A stretch of DNA of 64,000 nucleotides from Lachnospiraceae bacterium (GCA_017439675.1 JAFSIQ010000010.1:1-64000), one strand, 5' to 3'; counted from the stretch's first letter, positions 1 to 8,495 are shown. Translations and numbers: made by a program. The notes: generated from the sequence alone by a model not told the origin.

Positions 1-160
1 ACATAATACGAAATTGATATCAAATCGGTTGATGCGACCAGACTGTTTGTTCATTTTATCAAGAGAAGGTAAGTTGACTTCGTTATGTGATGCAACGACA
101 AGAGAATTAAGAGAAGGTCACAATTTGGAAAAAATGTATATCGATGGAGAGTTTGACTAG
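1..160 (+). CDS. C-terminal end of an AAA-type ATPase, cut by the window edge
   Basis: An open frame enters from the left edge (first full codon at base 2) and stops with TAG at 158-160, giving about 52 residues. It starts H-N-T and continues with LLSN/RPD-like features (SNRLMRPDCLF) and ends RELREGHNLEKMY followed by a short tail. From memory, this resembles the C-terminus of large defence-associated AAA ATPases, in which the conserved His motif (TTHN) is followed by L-x-RPD and a terminal GHNLEKxY block. The first base of the window is consistent with a preceding Thr codon. The catalytic N-terminal part lies outside the window, so the family is inferred from the tail only. Confidence 0.55.
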   Translation, partial: HNTKLISNRLMRPDCLFILSREGKLTSLCDATTRELREGHNLEKMYIDGEFD

Positions 161-208
161 TACAAATAGAATGTTAGTACTGTGACAAAGTATGGGGTGA
201 GAATAATT

Positions 209-388
209 ATGGTTGGAAAAACTTTAGATTATGAAGCAAAGAGAATACGAGATAATAACATGATGGAAAAATTACAGGCAGAGGTTGAAGTTTATGCAGA
301 GTTAGTTGAAGATAGAATGTTGCCTATAGAGGTTGTGATTGAGCGCTTGGAAAAGACTATAGGTGAGTTGAAAAATCAATTACGATAA
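209..388 (+). CDS. small hypothetical protein, 59 aa
   Basis: A short, charged, probably helical protein with no motif I recognise. I start it at ATG 209, preceded by GGGGTGAG at 194-201. An in-frame upstream start at 182 is possible but has no good ribosome binding site. It lies between the ATPase tail and the broken ATPase gene in the AT-rich island. Its helix-rich sequence (MEKLQAEVEVYAELVEDRML) could be a small accessory protein or the surviving end of a longer gene. Function unknown. Confidence 0.4.
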   Translation: MVGKTLDYEAKRIRDNNMMEKLQAEVEVYAELVEDRMLPIEVVIERLEKTIGELKNQLR

Positions 389-406
389 GATTGTGAGGGT
401 ATTGTA

Positions 407-698
407 TTGAATATTGAGAAACTAATTATTGGCAATTACAAGGCAACAGAATGCATAGAAATTGATTTGCAATCTGGGATTAATTTACTTATTGGTAATA
501 ATGGTCTTGGCAACTACACATTCGCCAATTGTTGTTTCATCTTGTGAAAAGGGAAATTTAATTAGAATAGAAGATAATCAGGAAGTGAGTTATCAGCCTG
601 ATACATATATGTATTCTGGAGAAGCCATATTGGTATCATGTAGGGAATGTGCTCTTGAATCTAAAGATATTAAGATTTCAATTGTGGGATTAGAATAG
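407..698 (+). pseudogene. remnant of an AAA/OLD-like ATPase, internal deletion plus frameshift
   Basis: From TTG 407 one frame reads a typical ATPase N-terminus: a short beta strand (IEKLIIGNYKA), then a truncated Walker A (NLLIGNNGLG) that breaks before the expected Lys-Ser. At about base 510-514 the sequence switches to another frame, which reads TTHSPIVVSS, the conserved strand and His switch from near the C-terminus of the same family, and runs on to TAG at 696-698. The whole centre (Gln loop, signature, Walker B) is missing. This fits one deletion of roughly 1 kb that joined the two ends out of frame. The product cannot be an active ATPase. Confidence 0.6.
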
Positions 699-755
699 GT
701 TAATAAAAATATTTACGATTTTAAAAATAGTTGGTGCTTGGAAAGGAATAATAAC

Positions 756-1700
756 ATGAAGAAGTATTTTTTGATATGGGACGAAATAGAAAAGAAGAAT
801 CATATTTATTTGGAAACATTGATAGGAGTGCAGGAGCAACTTAGAGAAAATGAAAATGAGATGGTTATAAAAAGCTTATTTGCTTATGGTGTATCAATGT
901 TTGAAAATGCTATGACAGAAATTCTGAAATCGTTTTTTCTGGCTTTTCCAGAAAAAATGACTGAAAAAGATGTATCAGTTAAAAAAGAACAAATATTGAA
1001 TCATAATTTTGAACTGGAAATGAAGATATTAGAAACAACGATTAATAAACTTACATATGGTCCGTTAAATAAATATGTTTCTGAATTTACAAAAGTTTTA
1101 TCGATTGAAGATATAAATGAAGAGAAAGTTGGAAAATTGCTTGAAATCAAAGAAACAAGAAATTTAATGATACATAATAATTTAATTGTAAATACAATTT
1201 ATTTGTCTAAATGTGGAGAGAAGTATGTTAGGGCTGACATAAAGATGATTAATAAGCAATTACCATTTAATAAACAATATGCATGTGAATCTATGAAATT
1301 ATGTATAGACATACTTCGGGATGAGATTATTAAGCCATTAACAGAGAAGTACAACTCGTTTACTAAAATTAAAGCAATGAAAGAAATATGGAATTATCTA
1401 TTTGATTCTCCTATTCTAAATTTTGATGAGTATTGGCAGTATGATACGAATGGAAGATTGAAACAATTTTGTTTGGATAAAGATACGATAGAGGGACGAT
1501 TAGAGGCAGGATTTTCATCAACTGAGAAAATGTTAGTTTCGTATATTTTAATGCATTATTGGGGAACATTGAGAAGGGTTGAGAATGTTGATGCTGATGT
1601 GTTTAATCATAATTATTTATATGGAGAAAGGAAAGAAAAGTTCTTGTATTTGCAGGATGTGTTATTTAGATATCCACAATTATTTGAGCAAGATATATAA
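756..1700 (+). CDS. HEPN-domain protein, probable RNase, 314 aa
   Basis: Start chosen at ATG 756 because GGAAAGG lies at 740-746; an in-frame TTG at 738 is less likely. The central part carries E-T-R-N-L-M-I-H-N-N, an R-x4-H motif with Asn after the Arg. That motif is the active site of many HEPN-superfamily metal-independent RNases, which act in abortive infection and toxin-antitoxin systems. The motif is at about residue 137-142. The rest is largely helical, with no membrane segment or signal peptide. It follows the broken ATPase gene with a 57-base gap. HEPN membership is inferred from the motif and helical context; the cellular target is unknown. Confidence 0.5.
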   Translation: MKKYFLIWDEIEKKNHIYLETLIGVQEQLRENENEMVIKSLFAYGVSMFENAMTEILKSFFLAFPEKMTEKDVSVKKEQILNHNFELEMKILETTINKLTYGPLNKYVSEFTKVLSIEDINEEKVGKLLEIKETRNLMIHNNLIVNTIYLSKCGEKYVRADIKMINKQLPFNKQYACESMKLCIDILRDEIIKPLTEKYNSFTKIKAMKEIWNYLFDSPILNFDEYWQYDTNGRLKQFCLDKDTIEGRLEAGFSSTEKMLVSYILMHYWGTLRRVENVDADVFNHNYLYGERKEKFLYLQDVLFRYPQLFEQDI

Positions 1701-2031
1701 ATGTGGATGATAATAAACAAAAGCTTCTCTCGTAGACATTGTTCAGAGACATATGAACTATATCTGAACTGCCACAGGAGTATATACATTTAGAAGAGTT
1801 ATGATGATAATCATGGAAATAATAAAGCCGAAATAAATATAACAGACATCAATATTTTAATGTTGAAGAATCCTTATTTGCAACATTATTTCGCGATACG
1901 ATTATAATAACACGCAGATTGAAAGGTTGGAAAAATCGGTTATATAGACATTTTATCGGAAAACAGATATAATGTAAGCAGAAGATGATATATGGATATG
2001 AGAAAATCATGAAAAAAAGTAGGTGATTAGA
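1701..2031 (+). other. intergenic stretch in the accessory island
   Basis: No gene of convincing length. There are short scraps of open frame near 1840-1910 but no start with a ribosome binding site, so it may be decayed sequence. The right end carries the promoter of the MNT/HEPN pair. Confidence 0.5.
1945..1973 (+). promoter_or_regulatory. sigma-A-type promoter for the MNT/HEPN pair
   Basis: A -35 box TAGACA at 1945-1950 (5 of 6 to consensus), a 17-base spacer, and a perfect -10 TATAAT at 1968-1973. It lies 58 bases before the ATG of the nucleotidyltransferase gene, so the pair has its own transcription unit. Confidence 0.6.
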
Positions 2032-2370
2032 ATGAATAAGAAATTAATAGAAAACGTGATTGCTGACTTTACGAAGATGGTTCAAGAACGTATTGGTGAA
2101 GATATTATACAATGCCGTTTGTTTGGTTCTTGTGCCCGTGAAGATTATGATGACGATTCGGATATTGATATTATTCTTCTAACCAACTGCAATAGACAAG
2201 AATCCGAACAATACACAGATGTTTTAATTGATATTGTGACAGAATTGGCAATGAAATATTTTGTGGTTGTGAATGCGCTTTGTGTTCCTTATAAAGAATA
2301 TGAGGAAAAGAAATCCTGGTACGATTTCTTTGTTAATATCGAGAAGGAGGGACAAGTGATTTATGGATGA
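2032..2370 (+). CDS. mntA: MNT-type nucleotidyltransferase (antitoxin-like), 112 aa
   Basis: A minimal nucleotidyltransferase of the DNA polymerase beta fold. The diagnostic motif G-S-x-A-R-x-D with SDIDIILL is present at about residue 35-53, including the two Asp residues that bind metal. Family knowledge: MNT proteins paired with a HEPN partner act as antitoxins, in studied cases by adding AMP to the HEPN RNase. Start taken at ATG 2032, with AGGTG at 2021-2025; an in-frame GTG at 2023 overlaps that site. The stop overlaps the start of the next gene (ATGGATGA), so the two are translationally coupled. Confidence 0.8.
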   Translation: MNKKLIENVIADFTKMVQERIGEDIIQCRLFGSCAREDYDDDSDIDIILLTNCNRQESEQYTDVLIDIVTELAMKYFVVVNALCVPYKEYEEKKSWYDFFVNIEKEGQVIYG

Positions 2371-2767
2371 GAATAATTATATTGATTTGGCAAAAGCAAG
2401 AATTGAACGTGCCAAAGAATTGTTAGGAGATGCAGAATTGTTATTGGAGAGGGGTTCTTATGCATCTGCGAATAACAGAGCATATTATGCATTGGAGAAG
2501 GCTTGTAATGGTTTGCTTGCCAGTGCACAGATACCATCTAAGTCACATAGAGGTGTGATTGCACAGTTTAATCAATATTTTGTAAGCAATGATCAAACCC
2601 CATTTGATGCAGAGGACTATAAGGTTGTAGCCAGAGCAGAGACCATTAGAAGTAAGTCAGATTATGATGATTTCTACATTGCGAGTAAGGAAGAGACCAA
2701 ATTACTGATAAGTAATGCTAGGTTGGTGATTACAAAAGCAGAGACTTATCTAAAAGAGAAAGAATAA
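2363..2767 (+). CDS. hepT: HEPN-domain protein, partner of the nucleotidyltransferase, 134 aa
   Basis: A small helical HEPN protein with the family pattern YASANNRAYYALEKACNGLL at about residue 34-53, followed by a Ser-His-Arg-rich loop (KSHRGV). This length and position downstream of an MNT gene are typical of the HEPN toxin half of MNT/HEPN modules. The canonical R-x4-6-H site is not obvious: the closest Arg and His lie in the KSHRG loop and the later RSKSDYDD segment. It may therefore be a non-canonical or inactive HEPN. The 8-base overlap with the upstream gene supports a two-gene operon. Which partner is toxic is inference. Confidence 0.75.
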   Translation: MDENNYIDLAKARIERAKELLGDAELLLERGSYASANNRAYYALEKACNGLLASAQIPSKSHRGVIAQFNQYFVSNDQTPFDAEDYKVVARAETIRSKSDYDDFYIASKEETKLLISNARLVITKAETYLKEKE

Positions 2768-2770
2768 GGG

Positions 2771-2813
2771 TGATGTCTCTCTGACACACTTTGACATCAA
2801 CCCTGACATCAAC
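2771..2813. repeat. short repeated motif beside the attachment site
   Basis: TGACATCAAC occurs twice in direct orientation (2792-2801 and 2804-2813, period 12). Its inverse TGATGTC lies at 2771-2777. They sit about 100 bases inside the proposed island end, where tyrosine recombinases and excision factors usually bind arm-type or accessory sites. The role is inference. Confidence 0.35.
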
Positions 2814-2911
2814 GCGAAACAAAACGTATACCAATCGGATGACACGATTTCGACGAACCCACGCAAAATAAGCATTTCTTGGACGTGCAAAAATCCTATA
2901 GACACTATATA

Positions 2912-2964
2912 TTAGACTTAGGATCTAGTGGGAGACCGTGCAGGTTTAATTCCTGTCATCCGCA
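2912..2964 (+). other. 3' fragment of tRNA-Leu(UAG), probable attachment site of an integrated element
   Basis: Reads as the 3' part of a tRNA-Leu: anticodon stem TTAGA/TCTAG around a loop with anticodon TAG, a long variable arm (TGGGAGACCGT), a T-arm GCAGG/CCTGT, and a 3' acceptor strand CATCCGC with discriminator A at 2964. The upstream sequence does not supply the matching 5' acceptor strand or a D-arm, so this is not a complete tRNA. CCA is not encoded. A 3' tRNA copy followed by the native-looking tRNA terminator is the standard footprint left at the far end of an element that integrated into a tRNA gene. The intact tRNA should lie left of the window. Confidence 0.75.
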
Positions 2965-2979
2965 CTAGGTTTAAAGATA

Positions 2980-3019
2980 CTGGAAGCCTTGAATTTACAA
3001 GGTTTCCAGTGTTTTTTAT
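2980..3019 (+). terminator. intrinsic terminator behind the tRNA-Leu fragment
   Basis: Stem CTGGAAGCCTTG (2980-2991), loop AATTTA, stem CAAGGTTTCCAG (2998-3009), with one G-T pair, followed by TGTTTTTTATTG. It lies 15 bases after the tRNA end and is probably the original tRNA-Leu terminator. Confidence 0.85.
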
Positions 3020-3280
3020 TGTTCTGAAATTTGCTGATTTTTTTGAGAACAGTTGAGAACAAGATGATACTATCTATCATTATGTTTAGTTATGTAAACG
3101 GATTATGTAAATATGTTATATGGATTGAAGAGTGGATGAAAAAATTTTTGCAATGTTAAAAATAAAAAAGGAAAAATGAAAAAAAAGTGGAATATTTTTA
3201 AATGAGTGACTCTTTATGCAAGATAGTTGCCTACAATATATTGCAGATAACGACAGAAATAGATTATGGGAGGCAATAAG

Positions 3281-4285
3281 ATGAATGTTCGTGAAAAATT
3301 AGAGGCATGGGAACATGAATATTTGTGTCAATATGCAGCATTTTCTGACCAGTCAAAGGGTAGAGACATGGACGAGCCAATGTGTGATGTGAGGACCATA
3401 TACCAAAGGGATCGTGACCGTATTCTTCACAGCAAGTCCTTCCGTAGATTGAAACAAAAGACACAGGTTTTTCTTTCTCCGGAGGGAGACCACTACAGAA
3501 CTCGTTTAACCCATACACTAGAGGTGGCTCAGACTGCCAGAACCATTGCTCGTGCACTTCGCTTAAACGAAGAATTAACAGAAGCGATTGCGCTTGGTCA
3601 TGATTTGGGACATACTCCATTTGGACATGCTGGAGAACGGGCGTTGAATGAGGTGTGCTCAAAGGGTTTTAAGCACAATGAACAAAGTATACGTGTGGTG
3701 GAACGGTTAGAGAAGAAAGGAAAGGGATTGAATCTGACTGTGGAGGTTCGGGATGGCATTTTGAATCATAAGACAACTGGGCATCCAGGTACGTTAGAGG
3801 GAAAGATTGTCCAGATTGCGGATAAGATTGCGTATATTAACCATGATATAGATGATGCCATTCGTGGTGGCATTTTGTTAGAGGAAGATTTGCCAACGAA
3901 TTGTACAGATAAGCTTGGCAACAGCACTAGAAATCGTTTGAACACGATTATTCATGATGTGATTGCCAACAGTGAGGGGCAGGATGACATTGTATGCTCC
4001 GCAGATATCAGAGAAGCCATGACAGGACTTCGGAGCTTCTTATTTGAAACCGTATATACCAATTCGGTGGCAAAGGGAGAAGAAGGCAAGGCGAAGCGTA
4101 TGTTGCAAGAACTGTTTCATTATTACATTTCCAGACCGGAGTTTATGCCGGAGGAGTATGTGAAAATGATTGAACAGGGCGAAGAAAGAGAAATTGTGGT
4201 GTGCGATTATATTGCAGGAATGACCGATACCTATGCGGTTATGAAATTCCAGGAAGCATTTGAACCGCTTGGATGGAATCGATGA
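3281..4285 (+). CDS. dgt: deoxyguanosinetriphosphate triphosphohydrolase, HD family, 334 aa
   Basis: Hydrolyses dGTP (and in related enzymes other dNTPs) to the nucleoside and tripolyphosphate. The HD metal site is visible as TRLTHTLEV at about residue 73-81 and GHDLGHTPFGH at about 106-116, plus DKIAYINHDIDD near 185. Start chosen at ATG 3281 because GGGAGG lies at 3268-3273; the in-frame ATG at 3266 overlaps that site and is rejected. It is the first chromosomal gene after the island. It lies 122 bases upstream of dnaG, a frequent neighbourhood in Clostridia. No obvious defects. Confidence 0.92.
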   Translation: MNVREKLEAWEHEYLCQYAAFSDQSKGRDMDEPMCDVRTIYQRDRDRILHSKSFRRLKQKTQVFLSPEGDHYRTRLTHTLEVAQTARTIARALRLNEELTEAIALGHDLGHTPFGHAGERALNEVCSKGFKHNEQSIRVVERLEKKGKGLNLTVEVRDGILNHKTTGHPGTLEGKIVQIADKIAYINHDIDDAIRGGILLEEDLPTNCTDKLGNSTRNRLNTIIHDVIANSEGQDDIVCSADIREAMTGLRSFLFETVYTNSVAKGEEGKAKRMLQELFHYYISRPEFMPEEYVKMIEQGEEREIVVCDYIAGMTDTYAVMKFQEAFEPLGWNR

Positions 4286-4301
4286 TATGATAAAATAGAT
4301 A

Positions 4302-4370
4302 ATTGCGAAATTCGTGAAAAATGATATTAAATCTGTACAATGTTTATAATGTAGATTAGAGTTTCGCAAT
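4302..4370 (+). promoter_or_regulatory. dnaG-rpoD promoter region inside a 9-bp inverted repeat
   Basis: A perfect -10 TATAAT lies at 4345-4350; the -35 is weak (no good TTGACA at 16-18 bases). The -10 is enclosed by the perfect inverted repeat ATTGCGAAA (4302-4310) and TTTCGCAAT (4362-4370). The repeat could be an operator or a long-range stem in the transcript leader. Regulatory role not established. Confidence 0.4.
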
Positions 4371-4407
4371 CGTCTATAGGGTGAAATAGCTAAAAGGAGG
4401 TGGAAAG

Positions 4408-6177
4408 ATGTATTATGCAGATGAAGTGATTGAAGAGATTCGTTCCCGAAATGACATAGTAGATGTGATAGGTAGTTATGTAAACCTAAAACGTAAAGGG
4501 AATTCTCATTCGGCTTGTTGTCCATTTCATCATGAAAAGACACCATCTTTCCATGTTAGCAGAGAAAAGCAGATGTATCATTGCTTTGGTTGTGGTGTGG
4601 GCGGTAACGTGTTCACCTTTTTGATGGAGCATGAGAATTTTACCTTTCCAGAGGCATTGGAAGCCTTGGCAGAGCGTGCAGGAGTGACGCTGCCGGAAAA
4701 AGGGATGTCACCGGATGCCAAGAAACAGGCAGATGCAAGGACAAGAATTAAGGATATGAATAAGCTAGCTGCAGGTTATTTCCATTATCTGTTAAAAACA
4801 GAGCGTGGAGAAAATGCGTTGCAGTATTTAAAGGATAGAGGATTGTCCGATGATACCATACAGAAGTTTGGTTTGGGGTTTTCGGACGTATACAGTGATG
4901 ATTTATACAAATACCTACGAAATAAAGGCTATCGGGATGAAGAGTTAAAGGATTCCGGTTTGGTCAAGTTTGATGAGAAATACGGTTTTTCTGACCGGTT
5001 CTGGAACCGAGTCATGTTTCCAATTATTGATACCAACAATCGCGTAATCGGCTTCGGTGGTCGTGTGATGGGAGACGCAAAACCGAAGTATATAAATACT
5101 CAGGACACGTTGGTGTTTGATAAAAGCCGCAACCTGTATGGGCTTAATTTGGCAAAGAAGAGTAGGCGAGCTGGGATTATTTTCTGCGAGGGGTATATGG
5201 ATGTCATTTCTATGCACCAAGCCGGGTTTGATAATGCAGTTGCCTCTCTTGGAACAGCACTTACGGTGGGACAGGTTAATCTGATAAAGCGGTTTACAGA
5301 CAGAGCATATCTAGCATATGACAGCGATGAGGCAGGAACCAAGGCGGCACTTCGGGCGCTAGAGATTATGCGAGAGTTTGAAATGCCAGCAAGAGTGATT
5401 TCGCTTGCCCCTTATAAGGACCCGGATGAACTCATTAAAGCTGAGGGATCAGAGGGCATGGAACGGCGTATTGAAGAGGCAAAAAGCGGAATTATGTTTG
5501 AAATTGATATTTTGGCACATAATTATAATCAAAATGATCCACAGGAGCGAACGCAGTTTCAAAAGGAAGCTGCCAAGCGATTGTCCATTATTATCGAACC
5601 GATGGAGCGACAGAATTATATCGACAGTGTGGCAAAACAATATGGAATTGACGGAACGAGCCTGAAAGAAGCAGTCACCCAATACGGTATCAGTGGTGCT
5701 ACAAGGGTGGATACCACAGTCTTTCGGGAACGAAGTCGCAAGTCGCCAGAGGAAGAGAAGGAAATGCAGCAATTAAAAACAGAACGGTTGCTCATATCTT
5801 GGATGATAAATGAAAACTCTTTGTTTGACACCTTGAAGGGTGTGATAACACCAGATGATTTTTTTGAACCAGTATACCATGATGTGGTGAAGGAGCTGTT
5901 TTCTCAATATGAGAGAGAAGGTTCAGTTACACCAGCAGCCATCGTCAATCATTATCAAAGCAAGGAGGATCATGAAAAGGTGTCTGCTATTATGCAACAG
6001 GACTTTGATATGCAGGTCACACAGGCGGAAAAGTCAAAGGTGATTACTGATTTGGTGAAAACAGTTAAGCTCCGAAGCGTGGAGCATCAGATGACTATGG
6101 CAAAGGGCGATTTGCAAAGACAAAGTGATTTGATTATGGAAAAAGCATCCTTAAATAAACTAAAGGTAACTATGTAG
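4408..6177 (+). CDS. dnaG: DNA primase DnaG, 589 aa
   Basis: Synthesises RNA primers at the replication fork. The N-terminal CHC2 zinc finger is clear ([12 protein letters not shown] at about residue 37 and HCFGCG at about 60). The TOPRIM catalytic core follows with FCEGYMDVI at about residue 258 and [12 protein letters not shown] near 307. The C-terminal third is the helicase-binding region. Length is normal. ATG 4408 follows AAAGGAGGTGGAAAG, an ideal ribosome binding site. It ends 13 bases before rpoD, forming the classical macromolecular-synthesis pair. Confidence 0.97.
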   Translation: MYYADEVIEEIRSRNDIVDVIGSYVNLKRKGNSHSACCPFHHEKTPSFHVSREKQMYHCFGCGVGGNVFTFLMEHENFTFPEALEALAERAGVTLPEKGMSPDAKKQADARTRIKDMNKLAAGYFHYLLKTERGENALQYLKDRGLSDDTIQKFGLGFSDVYSDDLYKYLRNKGYRDEELKDSGLVKFDEKYGFSDRFWNRVMFPIIDTNNRVIGFGGRVMGDAKPKYINTQDTLVFDKSRNLYGLNLAKKSRRAGIIFCEGYMDVISMHQAGFDNAVASLGTALTVGQVNLIKRFTDRAYLAYDSDEAGTKAALRALEIMREFEMPARVISLAPYKDPDELIKAEGSEGMERRIEEAKSGIMFEIDILAHNYNQNDPQERTQFQKEAAKRLSIIIEPMERQNYIDSVAKQYGIDGTSLKEAVTQYGISGATRVDTTVFRERSRKSPEEEKEMQQLKTERLLISWMINENSLFDTLKGVITPDDFFEPVYHDVVKELFSQYEREGSVTPAAIVNHYQSKEDHEKVSAIMQQDFDMQVTQAEKSKVITDLVKTVKLRSVEHQMTMAKGDLQRQSDLIMEKASLNKLKVTM

Positions 6178-6190
6178 AAAGGAAACTACA

Positions 6191-7717
6191 ATGACAAAGA
6201 AAAAGGTTGAAATGGAAGATACAAGAATAGAAGAAGGAAAGGACACGACAAAGTCAGAGGGTAAGAAAATGAGTAAAGGAAAAGAAGAGGTAGTGACTGA
6301 AGTGGAAGAGACAAAGAAGACAACAAAGAAAAAGGCGACAAAACAGGAAGTGGCAGAGGAAGTAGTAGAAGCAGTAGTATCAGAGGAAGAAGCTGCAGCG
6401 GAGAAGCCAAAGAAGAGAAGTCGCAAAGCAAAAGCTGATACAGCAGAACAAGAAGTAAAGGCTGCAAAGGTAGAGGTGACAGCGGATGCCGAAACGCAGC
6501 AGGCTGGAAATCCAGAGGAGGATGCCAAATTCCAAGAAAAACTTACAGAGCTTTTGGCTCTAGCGAAGAAAAAGAAAAATGTAATCGAAGACAATGAGAT
6601 TATCGCATGCTTCGCAACTAGTAAAGATGTAGAACTTACTACAGAACGTATGGTAGAGATTTTTGATTTCCTAGAACAGAATAAAGTAGATGTGTTGACC
6701 ATTACAGAGGATGAAGAGGAACCGGATGAGGACGCACTCCTTGAGGTGGAAAATGAAGAAGAAATCGCTGTAGAAAAGATTGATTTGTCGGTTCCGGAAG
6801 GAACTAATATTGAGGATCCAGTCCGCATGTATCTGAAGGAAATCGGTAAGGTTCCACTTCTCAGTGCAGATGAAGAAATTGCCCTTGCAAAGAAGATGGA
6901 AGCTGGTGATATGGCGCAAGCTCAGGTGGATGAACTGAGTGAAGAACTATCAGAAGATGCCAAGAAGGAATTGGAGAGCTTGATTAGAGAAGGTGATTAT
7001 GCCAAGAAGAAGTTGGCAGAAGCCAATCTACGTTTGGTGGTAAGTATTGCCAAGCGTTATGTGGGACGTGGAATGCTGTTCCTTGACTTGATTCAGGAAG
7101 GTAACTTAGGTCTGATTAAAGCAGTTGAAAAGTTTGATTACAGTAAGGGATACAAATTCTCTACTTATGCCACGTGGTGGATTCGTCAGGCGATTACAAG
7201 AGCCATTGCAGACCAAGCAAGAACTATTCGTATTCCAGTCCATATGGTAGAGACAATTAACAAATTGATTCGTGTTTCCCGTCAGCTTCTTCAGGAACTT
7301 GGAAGAGAGCCGTCTCCAGAAGAAATTGCAGAGGAAATGGATATTCCGGTAGAGCGCGTTCGTGAAATTCTTAAGATTTCGCAGGAACCAGTTTCCTTGG
7401 AAACTCCAATCGGTGAAGAGGAAGATAGCCATTTGGGTGATTTTATTCAGGATGAAAATGTTCCTGTTCCTGCGGATGCAGCAGCATTTACTCTTTTGAA
7501 GGAGCAGTTAAGTGAGGTGCTTGACACCTTAACTGATAGGGAGCAGAAGGTGCTAAAGCTACGTTTTGGTTTGGACGACGGACGTGCAAGAACCTTGGAA
7601 GAAGTTGGTAAAGAGTTCAACGTTACAAGAGAGCGTATTCGTCAGATTGAAGCGAAGGCGCTTAGAAAGCTTAGACATCCAAGCCGTAGTAAGAAGCTTA
7701 GAGATTATTTGGAGTAG
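6191..7717 (+). CDS. rpoD: primary sigma factor RpoD (SigA), 508 aa, long charged N-terminus
   Basis: Directs RNA polymerase to housekeeping promoters. Residues 1-112 or so are a low-complexity Lys/Glu/Ala/Val tract. Region 1.1-like sequence follows to about 190. Region 1.2 begins at [12 protein letters not shown] (about 209), region 2 holds [18 protein letters not shown] (about 325) for -10 recognition, and region 4 ends with the helix-turn-helix [18 protein letters not shown] (about 470) for the -35. The total is longer than the roughly 370-390 residues common in Firmicutes because of the N-terminal tract. The start follows GAAAGG at 6178-6183; an internal start would be possible but all sequence upstream of region 1.2 is in frame. 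Confidence 0.96.
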   Translation: MTKKKVEMEDTRIEEGKDTTKSEGKKMSKGKEEVVTEVEETKKTTKKKATKQEVAEEVVEAVVSEEEAAAEKPKKRSRKAKADTAEQEVKAAKVEVTADAETQQAGNPEEDAKFQEKLTELLALAKKKKNVIEDNEIIACFATSKDVELTTERMVEIFDFLEQNKVDVLTITEDEEEPDEDALLEVENEEEIAVEKIDLSVPEGTNIEDPVRMYLKEIGKVPLLSADEEIALAKKMEAGDMAQAQVDELSEELSEDAKKELESLIREGDYAKKKLAEANLRLVVSIAKRYVGRGMLFLDLIQEGNLGLIKAVEKFDYSKGYKFSTYATWWIRQAITRAIADQARTIRIPVHMVETINKLIRVSRQLLQELGREPSPEEIAEEMDIPVERVREILKISQEPVSLETPIGEEEDSHLGDFIQDENVPVPADAAAFTLLKEQLSEVLDTLTDREQKVLKLRFGLDDGRARTLEEVGKEFNVTRERIRQIEAKALRKLRHPSRSKKLRDYLE

Positions 7718-7721
7718 GATT

Positions 7722-8486
7722 ATGAACAGAAGAGACGTTCATTTGTCAAAGAGAATGGAGGCTGTGGTGAGTATGGTTTCACCACAGTCCTTTACTATTG
7801 CCGATGTAGGGTGTGATCATGCATATGTTTCGATTGCCTTGATGCAGCGTGGACTAGCCAATAAGGTTATTGCTATGGATGTGCGAACCGGTCCTTTAGA
7901 TATTGCAATACGCAATATTACTGAGGCTGGTTATGGCGAGGTGATTGATGTTCGTTTGGGTGACGGTCTAGAACGGTTACGACCTGGTGAGGCGGACGGA
8001 ATTATCATTGCCGGTATGGGTGGATTGTTGATGAAAGGTATTTTGGAGCGAGGAATGCATATTTTGACTTTTGAGGACAAAAGACCGGAGTTGATTTTAC
8101 AACCACAATCGGATATTAATGCGATTCGTATATTTTTGCATGAACAAGCATATGATATTGTTCGGGAAAGTATGGTTTTAGAAGAGGGTAAATATTATAC
8201 AGTCATATACGCAAAGCCGTGCGAGAGACAGGAACAAGTTTCGTATACTGAGGAGCAATGGCTTTACGGAAAATATAATTTGGACACCCGTAATGAAGTG
8301 TTGCAGGAGTATCTGTTGAAAGAGGAAAATGTGTTGGCGTGCATTTTGGAAAAATTGCAAGACATCATACAAAAGGCTGAACAGCAGGGAAAAGAGGTTC
8401 CGAAATCCACGAGAGAGAGGATGGAAAGTGCGGAGAAGGAGCTAGAGATAAACAGGCGGGCATTGAGCTATTATGTCGGCGAGTAG
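7722..8486 (+). CDS. trmK: tRNA (adenine(22)-N1)-methyltransferase TrmK, 254 aa
   Basis: Methylates N1 of A22 in the tRNA D-loop region using S-adenosylmethionine. The SAM-binding motif IADVGCDHAYVSIAL is at about residue 25-39, and the catalytic-type block GMGGLLMKGIL is near 101. The C-terminal half is a coiled, helical region, as in the family. ATG 7722 lies 4 bases after the rpoD stop, with GGAG at 7711-7714 inside the end of rpoD. An open frame extends further upstream inside rpoD but has no start signal. Translationally coupled to rpoD and followed 9 bases later by the Nif3 gene, the usual Firmicutes order. Confidence 0.92.
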   Translation: MNRRDVHLSKRMEAVVSMVSPQSFTIADVGCDHAYVSIALMQRGLANKVIAMDVRTGPLDIAIRNITEAGYGEVIDVRLGDGLERLRPGEADGIIIAGMGGLLMKGILERGMHILTFEDKRPELILQPQSDINAIRIFLHEQAYDIVRESMVLEEGKYYTVIYAKPCERQEQVSYTEEQWLYGKYNLDTRNEVLQEYLLKEENVLACILEKLQDIIQKAEQQGKEVPKSTRERMESAEKELEINRRALSYYVGE

Positions 8487-8495
8487 GAGGTGGAT

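Larger units (their letters stand above)
2768..3280 (+). other. island/chromosome junction, non-coding
   Basis: Contains, in order, the short repeats at 2771-2813, the tRNA-Leu fragment, its terminator, and about 260 bases of very AT-rich sequence leading to dgt. A weak promoter candidate for dgt has TTATGC, a 17-base spacer and TATATT at 3237-3242. No protein gene seen. Confidence 0.6.

Noticed and set aside
2837-2964. Possible complete tRNA-Leu gene
   Set aside because: CGGATG at about 2837 resembles part of a 5' acceptor strand but is too far from the anticodon arm and no D-arm can be drawn; only the 3' part is convincing.
6160-6828. Long Ser/Phe-rich open frame on the minus strand
   Set aside because: It is the antisense of the Lys/Glu-rich start of rpoD; low complexity on the coding strand keeps the reverse open. 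No start signal.
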